Source of the DNA: JACCYQ01 sp036675565
GTDB lineage: Bacteria; Bacteroidota; Bacteroidia; Chitinophagales; Chitinophagaceae
DNA length: 34,861 nucleotides
Reading direction: 5' to 3'
Assembly: GCA_036675565.1 (NCBI GenBank)
Contig: JAKFER010000092.1
Span: 1-34,861, forward strand
Of the stretch, positions 23,232 through 30,736 are shown in pieces (the stretch's first letter is position 1; each line of letters opens with the position of its first letter). Both the position numbers and the translations under genes were made by a program. The notes under the pieces are model-generated. The model was not told the DNA's origin. It made no database searches and saw nothing but the letters and a program-made list of their open reading frames with translations.

Positions 23232-25267
23232 GTACAATAAAAATAAATAGCATAGGAACAGCGGTTACAATTAACAAGACAGGAAAGCCAGTTGTTATTA
23301 ACCCTCCGATTGATGTCAGTATGGGTATGTTATCTTTTAATGGAACAAGCGATTATTTAACCATTCCCCAAACTACTTTAAACTTTACTAATACCGATCC
23401 GCAGTCGTATGAGGTATGGTTTAAACTGCCAACCGTTGGTGATGTAAAGAGATTGTTCTCGATGTATGATTCAGCAACTACAAAAGGCACGATGATTTTT
23501 ATTGATGCGAATAAGTACATCGTATTTTATATCCGAAATGCGGCGCAGCATCTTCAACTAAGAACGCAGGCCGGTTCTTCGTCCTACAGAAGTCAGATTC
23601 TAATCCCTGAGCGATGGTATCAACTAATTGTTACTTACGATGGTACAGATGCGGCAGGCGTTGTTATGTATGTTGATGGATTCCCCGTTACTGTACTAAC
23701 AGTCACTAACTCTCTCGCAAGTTCACCTGAAAACATGGCGAATGTTGTCATAGGCGCTACACCTGATTTTGCGGATTATTCAGATCAAACGATTGGAGTT
23801 GTCCGAGTATTTTCAAAAGCATTATCTGAAAGTGAAGTTAAAGTACTTTACAATGTAGGTACGCCACTTTTGGAAACAGAAATTTCTGATTGCGTGTTTG
23901 AGATATTGCCCGATAATCCTTTAACTGATTCCGCTAACGATGTAGCAGGAACAAATAACGGTGCTACACTTGCAGAAAGTGATGTTAATTTAAATATCCG
24001 AAACGGTAATCAGTTGTTGGTAAGTAGCAAGGTTGATTACAACACTTACGGGCTTGCAGGAGACGATAGAACATTAATCACAAATTCTCCTTTTACCGAT
24101 AAGCGAACAAATATTATTTTCGATTCAGTTACTAATCGGACATATATAGCATGGCAGCAGAGAGCCTACTTAGGAGGCAACAGGCAGAGCATGTTAATGT
24201 ACGTAGATCACGCCGGAGGATTCGCAACACCATCTTATCCTTTAGGATATGTTTCACCAGGCACATTCGATACACACCCTGCACCTGCTTGCATAATTAC
24301 TCCCGATAATGAGATTTTAGTTATACATGAGGATATGCACGCCTCACCTATTTACTGTAAAAAAACCACTGGTAAAAATCCGGCTGCAACTACACACGCA
24401 TCAACCATCACTGGCGAACACGCTTATCCAGCTATTTGTAAAGTAGGATCAAATTTATTCGTTATTACAAGAGGTGGAACGCAAGCTGGTGGAGCAGGAA
24501 TGATGGAAGACTATATTACCAAGTCAACAGACAACGGCGCAACATGGGGGACATCAAACAAAATACTTGATTTAGACAATGGCACTGGAACAGACAGGGC
24601 TTATTTTTTACAGGTTTATCACCCTACAAAACTTTGTTATTTTATAAAATTAAGAGAGGATAGTGTAGGATTATTTACTACTAATTTTTATATCGAAAGT
24701 ACAGACGGGGAAACGTTCTCAAATGTTGGCGGAACCTTTTCAAAAGACATTACAAGTGCTGCACTTACGAGGGCGGAATTAGAAGCGAACTGCCTTGTAA
24801 ATTTTGATTCAGGCGAAGATGTGATGCTAAAGGAATGTATTTATTTAAGTACAGGCCCGGCAGGTTTCATAAACCATCCTACCGATAATTATCAGTACTT
24901 CTATTGGAGCGGGTCAGTATGGGTTTTTAAAACCTTAAACCTCGCAATTTTTACACCTGTTCAATCCGATGGCAACGAAGGTAAATCAGACTATTGGGCT
25001 TGTTATGCTTATGATGATAATCATCAAATTTTATGGAGAATAGAAACCCGATCAACTTTTGATGTAGTTGTTCAATACGAAACTTTGGATGCATGGGACT
25101 CCTGGGATGCGGGTACAATAGTTAGCGGTGCAGACATAGATCATCAACAGTTGCAAGGCACACAAAATAAGGATGCAACCAAAATAATTATCGCCGCCAA
25201 TATATTAACAGACGAAAATGAAAACAACAATATGTTCATTTACGAATACACACCTACACTTGATTAA
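23228..25267 (+). CDS. Tail protein with LamG-like and sialidase-type propeller domains
   Basis: 679 residues. A short N-terminal adaptor (IKINSIGTAVTINKTGKPVV) precedes a concanavalin A/LamG-like domain (about 32-215). The domain contains MLSFNGTSDYLTIP, ERWYQLIVTYDGTDAAGVVM, VDGFPV and VRVFSKALSESEV. Residues about 255-670 look like a BNR-type beta-propeller, with KRTNIIFDSVTNRTYIAWQQ, ACIITPDNEILVIHED and an Asp-box STDNGATW near residue 432. Likely a receptor-binding or glycan-processing protein. The Tyr/Glu/Arg set of true sialidases cannot be assigned, so enzymatic activity is unproven. No signal peptide, unlike its neighbours. Confidence 0.7.
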   Translation: MSTIKINSIGTAVTINKTGKPVVINPPIDVSMGMLSFNGTSDYLTIPQTTLNFTNTDPQSYEVWFKLPTVGDVKRLFSMYDSATTKGTMIFIDANKYIVFYIRNAAQHLQLRTQAGSSSYRSQILIPERWYQLIVTYDGTDAAGVVMYVDGFPVTVLTVTNSLASSPENMANVVIGATPDFADYSDQTIGVVRVFSKALSESEVKVLYNVGTPLLETEISDCVFEILPDNPLTDSANDVAGTNNGATLAESDVNLNIRNGNQLLVSSKVDYNTYGLAGDDRTLITNSPFTDKRTNIIFDSVTNRTYIAWQQRAYLGGNRQSMLMYVDHAGGFATPSYPLGYVSPGTFDTHPAPACIITPDNEILVIHEDMHASPIYCKKTTGKNPAATTHASTITGEHAYPAICKVGSNLFVITRGGTQAGGAGMMEDYITKSTDNGATWGTSNKILDLDNGTGTDRAYFLQVYHPTKLCYFIKLREDSVGLFTTNFYIESTDGETFSNVGGTFSKDITSAALTRAELEANCLVNFDSGEDVMLKECIYLSTGPAGFINHPTDNYQYFYWSGSVWVFKTLNLAIFTPVQSDGNEGKSDYWACYAYDDNHQILWRIETRSTFDVVVQYETLDAWDSWDAGTIVSGADIDHQQLQGTQNKDATKIIIAANILTDENENNNMFIYEYTPTLD

Positions 25268-25276
25268 AACATTTTT

Positions 25277-25888
25277 ATGAAACGAATACTTTTTTTTCTA
25301 TTACTGATTTCGGGATTTGCACACGGGCAAAACGCTTTTACCGGCGGCAATACTTTTGCAGACACGGTAAGCTATACGGGTAATTTCGGTAGCAAGTACA
25401 GCACAAGATCGTTAGTTGATAAAAACTATGCCGACAGTAATGCAACTGCAAAAGCAAGGGCGGCGGTTAGTGTAACCAATACCGGAACAAGTGGCGCAGC
25501 AACTTATACAAGCGCAACGGGAGTGTTTAATATTCCGGTGTATGCGAAGCCAACGCTTACAAGAAATTTAAATCTTGAATCGCCAACTGCAGCAGAAAAC
25601 AAAGGAATATTCTATACCCCAGTAGCAATTACAATCACACAAGTGAGAGCTGTATCGGTTGGTACAACACCATCCGTTACTTATAACATCGCATTCGGAT
25701 CAGATCGAACAAGCGGAACGAATGTTTTTACGGCAGGTCAAACAACGACCAGCACAACTACAGGAGATGTTGCGAGTGGTGTTAATGATAACACTATTCC
25801 GGCAGGCTCTTATATCTGGCTAACAACAGCAGCAGCAGCAACGCCACCAACAGAGATATTATTTACGATAACCTACACAGAAGACTAA
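25277..25888 (+). CDS. Secreted tail fibre-like protein
   Basis: 203 residues with a signal peptide MKRILFFLLLISGFAHG and Gln at +1. The mature part shows phage fibre signatures: SKYSTRSLVDKNYADS, then RAAVSVTNTGTSGAATYTSA and FNIPVY. The C-terminal beta domain has NDNTIPAGSYIWLTT. It is Thr/Ala/Ser-rich. TAATG at 25886-25890 couples it to the next gene. Likely a fibre or fibre-tip component, with the same export signal as three neighbours. Confidence 0.7.
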   Translation: MKRILFFLLLISGFAHGQNAFTGGNTFADTVSYTGNFGSKYSTRSLVDKNYADSNATAKARAAVSVTNTGTSGAATYTSATGVFNIPVYAKPTLTRNLNLESPTAAENKGIFYTPVAITITQVRAVSVGTTPSVTYNIAFGSDRTSGTNVFTAGQTTTSTTTGDVASGVNDNTIPAGSYIWLTTAAAATPPTEILFTITYTED

Positions 25889-26595
25889 TGAAAAACCTAC
25901 TTCTCATACTCCTTTTTCTCCCTGTAATAGGGATGGCGCAGATAGCGATTACCAATCAAACGGCTATCAGCGTAAGCACAGCAGATGGTACTAATAGAAA
26001 CATATCAAGTGCTATTCTGCAATCCAATTCAGTGTATTTGTTTATTGTCACTAATTCAAAAGCATCATCACCAGACATACCTACGGCAACATCACCCTCG
26101 TTCACCTGGACGCAAGTGGCAACCGAAACTACGGCTACGCATAGGGTAACGGTATTTAGAGCTTTGGTTGTGTCAGGTGCTACAGAAACCATCACCGCAA
26201 CTTTTGGAGCAACTTATACAGGTGTCAGTCTTCAGCTTATTAGGGTCACCGGATGTGTTCTGACTGGAACGAATGGTTCGGATGCAATTGTACAATCGGT
26301 TACGGACGTTGGTGCTGGTGCCGATCCTGCTATTACTATGGCAGCAATAAGCAGTAGCCGTAATTCAGTCATGGCGTTTTTTGCAAATAATATAAACCCG
26401 TTCGGAAGTACAGAGGAAGCCGGATGGACACTATTAGGTAACACTGGTTATGATACGCCAGCATCAGGAATAACAACTACGATGCGACTTAATACAACTG
26501 ACAACACGCCAACGGTAACAGCAGCATCGAGCGATTGGGCGGGAATTGCTATTGAAATAAAATCAACGGCCAGGCGAAGGATAAATATAGACTAA
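25888..26595 (+). CDS. Secreted beta-rich tail-associated protein
   Basis: 235 residues with a signal peptide MKNLLLILLFLPVIGMA followed by Gln. The mature part is Thr/Ser/Ala-rich and beta-patterned (LQSNSVYLFIVTNSKASSPD, HRVTVFRALVVSGATETITA, GVSLQLIRVTG). It ends with DWAGIAIEIKS, a pattern of jelly-roll proteins attached to phage fibres. No catalytic motif. It is coupled to both neighbours by TAATG overlaps. Confidence 0.65.
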   Translation: MKNLLLILLFLPVIGMAQIAITNQTAISVSTADGTNRNISSAILQSNSVYLFIVTNSKASSPDIPTATSPSFTWTQVATETTATHRVTVFRALVVSGATETITATFGATYTGVSLQLIRVTGCVLTGTNGSDAIVQSVTDVGAGADPAITMAAISSSRNSVMAFFANNINPFGSTEEAGWTLLGNTGYDTPASGITTTMRLNTTDNTPTVTAASSDWAGIAIEIKSTARRRINID

Positions 26596-27710
26596 TGAAA
26601 CTACTTATTTTTTTATTACTAATTTCAACTGCGGGATTTTCGCAGCAATTATATGTGGAGAAAGGTTTTGTAAAAGTTAGGCCGCAAAGGTGTGATACGG
26701 TTTATAAAGTTGTCTATGTAGATACTGTTATTTATAAAGACAGAGTTGTTTATAAAGACACGACTATCTATCGTGATACTTGCTTTCCTTTAATCACTAA
26801 GAGTTATTTATCATTACCTCTTTCGACTACAAAAGTTATAACCAATCAATCGAATGTTGTTATAGAAAACATGAGGTTTGAAAATGCGTTAAGCGTTGCG
26901 TTGTACGTAGGCAATAGTTCAAATATAACTATCCGTAATTGTTTTTTTAACAAAGGCGTAGCAGAAGCAATAGTTTTAGAAGGATCGAAAAATATCACTA
27001 TCGTAGATTGTTTGTTTAATGGATTTGTAGCCGGTGTGTACGCCACTACTTGCCAATCAGTGAAAGTAAATAACAATCAATTTGTAAACATGCGAATGCG
27101 GGCAGACGGTAGCAGTAGAGGGCAGTTCGTTCAGTTCAACACAGTAACAGGTGCGGGGAATGAGGTAATGAATAATAAAGGCGAAAACTTTCCCGGTGAA
27201 AGCAATCCAGAAGATCAGGTAAGCATGTTCAAGTCAAGCGGGACAGCTACTTCTCCTTTACTTATTAAAAACAATATGTTTCGTGGTGGCGGACCATCTT
27301 TATCAGGCGGCGGAATTGTAGCAGGTGATTATGGCGGTGATTATATTATAATCGAAAATAATCAATTGGTAAATCCAGGTAATTACGGAATAGCAGTAGC
27401 AGGAGGCAATTACAATGTTTTAAATAATAACCGGGTTTATTCTGATTATCATAGCTACAATAACGCCGGGGTAATTATTTGGGGGCAAGGCGGTGCATCG
27501 TGTAGCAACGTTACTTACACAAATAATCATATCAATTGGCCTTATAAATTATACGGTCAAAACAATGTACACATTAATGGCAATTGCGGAGCATTGAAGG
27601 AAAGCGGTAACGTATATAATGAATCATTGTCAGTAATGATGCCTGACTTTCCTAAACACTTGATTGATTTTATTACACCTGATGAACTTTTAAAAATTCG
27701 TGCTAAATAA
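26595..27710 (+). CDS. Secreted beta-helix tailspike-like protein
   Basis: 371 residues with a signal peptide MKLLIFLLLISTAGFS and Gln at +1. Residues about 40-60 contain a tandem YxDT/YKD segment (VYVDTVIYKDRVVYKDTTIY), possibly a trimeric neck. From about 85 there are parallel beta-helix repeats: NVVIENMRFENALSVALYVG, NITIRNCFFNKG, NITIVDCLFNGF, IIIENNQLVNPGNYGIAV and others. The pectate-lyase-like fold is typical of tailspikes binding or cleaving glycans. The short C-terminal cap ends at LLKIRAK. Catalytic residues cannot be assigned. Confidence 0.7.
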   Translation: MKLLIFLLLISTAGFSQQLYVEKGFVKVRPQRCDTVYKVVYVDTVIYKDRVVYKDTTIYRDTCFPLITKSYLSLPLSTTKVITNQSNVVIENMRFENALSVALYVGNSSNITIRNCFFNKGVAEAIVLEGSKNITIVDCLFNGFVAGVYATTCQSVKVNNNQFVNMRMRADGSSRGQFVQFNTVTGAGNEVMNNKGENFPGESNPEDQVSMFKSSGTATSPLLIKNNMFRGGGPSLSGGGIVAGDYGGDYIIIENNQLVNPGNYGIAVAGGNYNVLNNNRVYSDYHSYNNAGVIIWGQGGASCSNVTYTNNHINWPYKLYGQNNVHINGNCGALKESGNVYNESLSVMMPDFPKHLIDFITPDELLKIRAK

Positions 27711-27729
27711 TTAAACAACCCTGTGAATA

Positions 27730-27945
27730 ATGAGCAAGGACAAAACAATAGCATTTTTGGGAGGTGATATTATTGTGACCATATTTCATTTATTCATCGG
27801 TGGAATATGGGCAGATATTGGAAATTTCGGTGTGAAAGTAGGTGCCACAATAATATTAGGAATAGCTGGCGGCATGGCGGGTATGATAGGTAAAGATTTG
27901 TATCAACGATTTAAAAAGAAAAGAAATGGGACAAACCACCATTAA
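27730..27945 (+). CDS. Small membrane protein, holin candidate
   Basis: 71 residues with two hydrophobic segments (DIIVTIFHLFIGGIW and VGATIILGIAGGMAGMIG) and a basic tail (YQRFKKKRNG), a common layout for class II holins. It opens the lysis module 19 nt after the tailspike gene and overlaps the next gene by 20 nt. The segments are short and Gly-rich. Which of the four small membrane proteins is the true holin cannot be decided. Confidence 0.6.
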   Translation: MSKDKTIAFLGGDIIVTIFHLFIGGIWADIGNFGVKVGATIILGIAGGMAGMIGKDLYQRFKKKRNGTNHH

Positions 27946-28213
27946 AACAAGTAACATAAATAAACCTGCTCCACGATGGTTCAGAAAACTTGATGACGCT
28001 GTATTGTTTATAATCATTCCTATTGCAACGTTGATCTTACAAGGATGGGGATTTAAACCGGAAGATCAGAAAAAAGTTGACCGGGCGAATTTAATTATAG
28101 CCGTTGCGCTGCCAATTTTTATGAAAGGCATGGGGAAAATATTGGCGAACGGCGAAGAATATGCCTCTGTTACGCCCGATCCGATTGAAGATGAAAAAGT
28201 AAACCTGAACTGA
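27926..28213 (+). CDS. Small membrane protein of the lysis module
   Basis: 95 residues with a basic/Pro N-terminus (NINKPAPRWFRK) and two likely membrane helices (AVLFIIIPIATLILQGWGF and RANLIIAVALPIFMKGMGKI). The soluble tail is acidic (PDPIEDEKVNLN). A holin or antiholin role is plausible by position. Its stop overlaps the next ATG (TGATG at 28211). Confidence 0.65.
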   Translation: MGQTTIKTSNINKPAPRWFRKLDDAVLFIIIPIATLILQGWGFKPEDQKKVDRANLIIAVALPIFMKGMGKILANGEEYASVTPDPIEDEKVNLN

Positions 28214-28323
28214 TGGAAGAAATAATAATAAAAATTGAAAAAGCAATCCTTATATGTGATGATTCTATTTTGCTGGACTTATTAAAAACAATTCTTTCCG
28301 ATTTGAAAAAACTTAATCAATGA
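28213..28323 (+). CDS. Very small protein (36 residues), lysis module
   Basis: MEEIIIKIEKAILICDDSIL and a further 16 residues ending KKLNQ. It starts in a TGATG overlap with the previous gene and ends in an ATGA overlap with the spanin gene, so the region is fully coding. Predicted amphipathic helix, soluble. Function unknown. It is short enough to be missed by gene callers. Confidence 0.6.
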   Translation: MEEIIIKIEKAILICDDSILLDLLKTILSDLKKLNQ

Positions 28324-28877
28324 GCTACAAGTTTTATAATGCTTTTGCTTTTATTGTAGTAACAATTTTGTTACTTATAATGGCATTTAGTTGCAAGACG
28401 GTTAAGGAGGTTATTAAAGTGCAAACCAAATACGATAGCACTGCCATTGCGGAGGTACAGCATCTTACAAAGGTGTTACGTGAAACCAAAGAGGAGCATC
28501 AAAGAATCATTCAGGAACTATCTACAACGGGTATTTATTTTGATACGGTTTATTTGCCCGGTGATACTACAAAGCTTCCAGCCAGAATAATCATTGACAA
28601 AAACGGACGTATCCAGGCAGAAGGAAAATTGAGTAAGGTTTTATTAACGAATCAAAAGTACAGTCAGGAAATTGATCTATTGGGGCGTATAGTTGATAGT
28701 TTGACAATGGAAGATCAAAAGAAGAAAACCGAATTGAGTAAAAAGGAATCGGTTGTTGTTAAGGAAAAAAAGCAGACTGTTTTACCCGGATGGATCTGGT
28801 TTCTTTTATTGGCCGGATGGATTGGCCGGGGGTATTGGCCACGGTTGAAAAAGTATTTATCACTTATTAAATTATAA
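28320..28877 (+). CDS. Putative unimolecular spanin (lipoprotein with C-terminal membrane helix)
   Basis: 185 residues. N-terminal export segment FAFIVVTILLLIMAFSC with Cys 25 as likely lipidation site (the -3 residue is Ala, not Leu). A long charged helical region follows (about 30-150) with HLTKVLRETKEEHQRIIQEL and KKKTELSKKESVVVKEKK. Near the C-terminus is a membrane helix, LPGWIWFLLLAGWIGRGYW (about 155-173), and a basic tail. Outer membrane lipid anchor plus inner membrane helix is the definition of a u-spanin, which fuses the two membranes at lysis. A separate Rz/Rz1 pair is not visible. Confidence 0.65.
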   Translation: MSYKFYNAFAFIVVTILLLIMAFSCKTVKEVIKVQTKYDSTAIAEVQHLTKVLRETKEEHQRIIQELSTTGIYFDTVYLPGDTTKLPARIIIDKNGRIQAEGKLSKVLLTNQKYSQEIDLLGRIVDSLTMEDQKKKTELSKKESVVVKEKKQTVLPGWIWFLLLAGWIGRGYWPRLKKYLSLIKL

Positions 28878-28879
28878 TT

Positions 28880-29086
28880 ATGAACACATTTCAAAAGTAT
28901 CCGAAAGACTGGTGCATAGTTGCAGCCGTTGCCCTTACTGCATTCTTAGCCGTTAGCGCTGATGGATTTTCTGACTTAGCAAACAAAGCCTTTTGGTGGA
29001 ATTTCTGGTCCATCATTCATGTAGCTGCTATAATTGCATGTGTCGGCGGTTGGATATATCTGAAAGGAAAAGATAAGCAGAGGTGA
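28880..29086 (+). CDS. Small two-helix membrane protein, holin candidate
   Basis: 68 residues with two hydrophobic segments (CIVAAVALTAFLAVSADGF and WSIIHVAAIIACVGGWIYL) and a basic end (KGKDKQR). Good holin layout. It lies 2 nt after the spanin gene and overlaps the next by 4 nt (GTGA), directly before the endolysin gene pair. Confidence 0.6.
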   Translation: MNTFQKYPKDWCIVAAVALTAFLAVSADGFSDLANKAFWWNFWSIIHVAAIIACVGGWIYLKGKDKQR

Positions 29087-29385
29087 TCGGCGCCACACTC
29101 ATATTACTGGCTGCTATTTGCAAAGCCGTCGCCGATACTATTGCCCATCACAAAGAGACAAGCATTTTTAAAAGGTCAAAGTTTTGGAGTAATGGCGGCA
29201 AAATCATCAAAGGGACTAAGTACCGGTTCGATGGCTGGCATTTAGCCAACTCTGCTATGGTGATCTGTTTTGTTGTTGCTGCTGTCCTGCATCGGCCTGT
29301 ATTTGCCTGGTATTACGAAATACTGATCGGCGGGGCTTTGTTCAATCTTGTTTTTAATGTTTTTTATAATAGAGTATTAAGATGA
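29083..29385 (+). CDS. Membrane protein before the endolysin (GTG start)
   Basis: 100 residues, GTG start overlapping the upstream stop. Hydrophobic segments at the N-terminus (MIGATLILLAAICKAVADTI), middle (HLANSAMVICFVVAAVLH) and C-terminus (ILIGGALFNLVFNVFY), separated by a basic loop (FKRSKFWSNGGKIIKGTKYR). It may aid endolysin release. It overlaps the endolysin start by 4 nt. Confidence 0.6.
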   Translation: MIGATLILLAAICKAVADTIAHHKETSIFKRSKFWSNGGKIIKGTKYRFDGWHLANSAMVICFVVAAVLHRPVFAWYYEILIGGALFNLVFNVFYNRVLR

Positions 29386-29753
29386 AACTTACTAAAAACT
29401 TCGACCTGGCAGAATTTAACTGCAACGATGGTACGGTCGTGCCGCCTGAATTAATGCCAAACGTTATTGAGTTGGCAAAGAACCTGCAGGTTTTGCGGGA
29501 TGAAATAAAAGAACCTATCCGCCTAAATTCAGGATACCGGCATAAAGCCTATAATAAAAGGATTGGTGGGGCAACCAACAGCCAGCATTTACTTGCTAAG
29601 GCGGCTGATATTACAGCCAAATCTTATTCGCCAAAGCAATTAGCCGCGGTGATTGACAAGCTAATAAAGGCTGGGAAAATGAAACAAGGTGGTTTAGGTA
29701 TATATCCTGGATTTACTCATTATGATATAAGAGGCACAAAAGCACGTTGGTAA
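29382..29753 (+). CDS. Peptidoglycan M15-family D-Ala peptidase (endolysin)
   Basis: 123 residues, the normal size of Peptidase_M15_3. Zinc-binding pattern: His 69 in NSQHLLAKAADI, Asp 76 and His 113 in FTHYDIRG. Also LRDEIKEPIRLNSGYRH, the conserved substrate-pocket segment. It cleaves peptide stems or cross-links of the host wall at lysis. It has no signal peptide and so needs a holin for release, consistent with the upstream membrane genes. Last gene of the lysis module before the terminator apart from a 43-residue gene. Confidence 0.88.
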   Translation: MKLTKNFDLAEFNCNDGTVVPPELMPNVIELAKNLQVLRDEIKEPIRLNSGYRHKAYNKRIGGATNSQHLLAKAADITAKSYSPKQLAAVIDKLIKAGKMKQGGLGIYPGFTHYDIRGTKARW

Positions 29754-29812
29754 ATAAATGTATAGCTATTAAGAACTAAAATTGAGTAGTTCGGGAATTC
29801 CGAATAACTGAT

Positions 29813-29944
29813 ATGAGAACCGGTCACATATATTACAAAGGTTACAGAATTGAAATAACCGGGTGCTGGTATATAATAGACGGCTATCCGGATAATGTAT
29901 TTGAGTGGCTGGAAGATGCGAAAAAATTTATTGATAATCTTTAA
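29813..29944 (+). CDS. Small conserved-type protein (43 residues)
   Basis: ATG 29813 to TAA 29944. The sequence has RTGHIYYKGYRIEITGCWYI and ends LEDAKKFIDNL. YKGY-x-I followed by a Trp/Tyr strand and a DAKK-x-ID helix resembles small phage proteins of unknown role. The 59-nt gap before it has no other gene. It may be transcribed with the endolysin. Confidence 0.55.
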   Translation: MRTGHIYYKGYRIEITGCWYIIDGYPDNVFEWLEDAKKFIDNL

Positions 29945-29983
29945 ATGAACTGGCGATTTTGCCAGCATCTTGGATTAGTAGTT

Positions 29984-30010
29984 AAGCCGCCCATTACTGA
30001 GCGGCTTTTT
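29984..30010 (+). terminator. Rho-independent terminator ending the late unit
   Basis: AAGCCGC (29984-29990), a 10-nt loop and GCGGCTT (30001-30007) followed by TTT. A weaker hairpin, CTGGC/GCCAG (29950-29965), precedes it. It closes the lysis transcript and insulates the promoter at 30050. Confidence 0.85.
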
Positions 30011-30017
30011 ATTAAAT

Positions 30018-30057
30018 GCAACATTGTTGCAAACATATTTATGTTGCGGTTTGCTTT
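30018..30057. promoter_or_regulatory. Inverted repeats (operator-like) at the promoter
   Basis: GCAACA-T-TGTTGC (30018-30030) is a perfect inverted repeat with a 1-nt centre. Downstream, GCAAAC (from 30029) is matched by GTTTGC (to 30054) with a 14-nt spacer, and an ATGTTGC near 30041 repeats the half-site. The second repeat overlaps the -33 box of the adjoining promoter, so binding would be expected to block or alter transcription. Confidence 0.5.
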
Positions 30058-30081
30058 GTATTGTTATTTGACTTATATTTG
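30050..30081 (+). promoter_or_regulatory. Bacteroidota-type promoter for the 30101-30702 genes
   Basis: TTTG (30050-30053), exactly 20 bp, TATATTTG (30074-30081). The predicted start is near 30087, about 14 nt before the ATG at 30101. It follows a terminator, so it begins a new unit, and lacks the TTGCTAA palindrome of the late promoters. It is therefore probably controlled differently. Confidence 0.75.
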
Positions 30082-30100
30082 TGTAACAAAAGCAGATAGT

Positions 30101-30361
30101 ATGACACATTTTAATAAAGATTTTTACCAGCCTAACATGAACTACACAGTTGAAATGGCAGAAAAAAGATTGACATCTTTAGGGTATAAAAACTTTTCAT
30201 TTACAGGGTCTTCTTTTTCAAACGGTGCCTCCTTTTATTTCACTTCTGAAGATGGTAAAAAAATTAGAGTGTCAGACCATTGCCTGACAGGAAAAATAGC
30301 TTTTGATATTGTTGAAATTGATATAGTAGAAAAAAAGATGATGGGTATAAATAGAAAATAG
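30101..30361 (+). CDS. Small soluble protein of unknown function
   Basis: The start at 30101 (MTHFNKDFYQPNMNYTVEMA) is chosen because the open frame back to 29945 crosses the terminator and the promoter. The product is 86 residues, with EKRLTSLGYKNFSFTGSSFS and a beta pattern FYFTSEDGKKIRVSDHC. A small alpha/beta protein with no recognisable motif. First gene after the 30050 promoter. Confidence 0.65.
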   Translation: MTHFNKDFYQPNMNYTVEMAEKRLTSLGYKNFSFTGSSFSNGASFYFTSEDGKKIRVSDHCLTGKIAFDIVEIDIVEKKMMGINRK

Positions 30362-30381
30362 TATCATCTTAAATAAATGAA

Positions 30382-30702
30382 ATGCCAAAAATAAACAAAC
30401 CAGGCCGTCCGGTAGCATTCTGGACAAAAGAAAACATCGCTCTCCTTAAAAAACTTTACCCAAAAAAAAGCAATGCGGAAGTAGCGGCAGCATTTAATCT
30501 GAATGAACGAGCTATCCGCAACGCTGCTATGCGGTTTAAGATTAAAAAAAGTAATAGATATTGGGATAAGCCGGAAGTAGATTATGTGTTAAAGAACTGG
30601 CCGGTGATGTCAGCGGTTGAGATCGCAGCCGGTTTGAAGGAAAAGTTCGGGATCGAAAAAACCAGGTGGGCGGTTATTAATAAATACAGGGAGCTAAAGT
30701 GA
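30382..30702 (+). CDS. Tandem helix-turn-helix DNA-binding protein
   Basis: 106 residues made of two related helical repeats. The first (about 14-58) has WTKENIALLKKLYPKKSNAE, then VAAAFNLNERAIRNAAMRF. The second (about 60-105) has YWDKPEVDYVLKNW, then VEIAAGLKEKFG and RWAVINKYREL. The W...L...Y...S/A-EIA...R-A-x-N pattern is that of SANT/Myb- or sigma-like HTH proteins common in phages. It may be a regulator; its target is unknown. Last plus-strand gene; it converges on the minus-strand block with 34 nt between. Confidence 0.65.
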   Translation: MPKINKPGRPVAFWTKENIALLKKLYPKKSNAEVAAAFNLNERAIRNAAMRFKIKKSNRYWDKPEVDYVLKNWPVMSAVEIAAGLKEKFGIEKTRWAVINKYRELK

Positions 30703-30736
30703 ATCATTTCTTTGATTGTTTAAGGTATTCGTTGTA

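Noticed and set aside
27701..27722. Degenerate palindrome TGCTAA-ATAAT-TAAACAA before the lysis module
   Set aside because: Two mismatches in the core of the right arm and the left arm is part of the coding end of the tailspike gene; no promoter elements follow.
29945..30100. Upstream extension of the 30101 ORF back to 29945
   Set aside because: It crosses the terminator at 29984-30010 and the promoter at 30050-30081, and its sequence is not protein-like; the ATG at 30101 is used instead.
30702..30720. AATCA/TGATT hairpin between the convergent gene blocks
   Set aside because: Only five AT-rich pairs and a short T-run; too weak to call a terminator.
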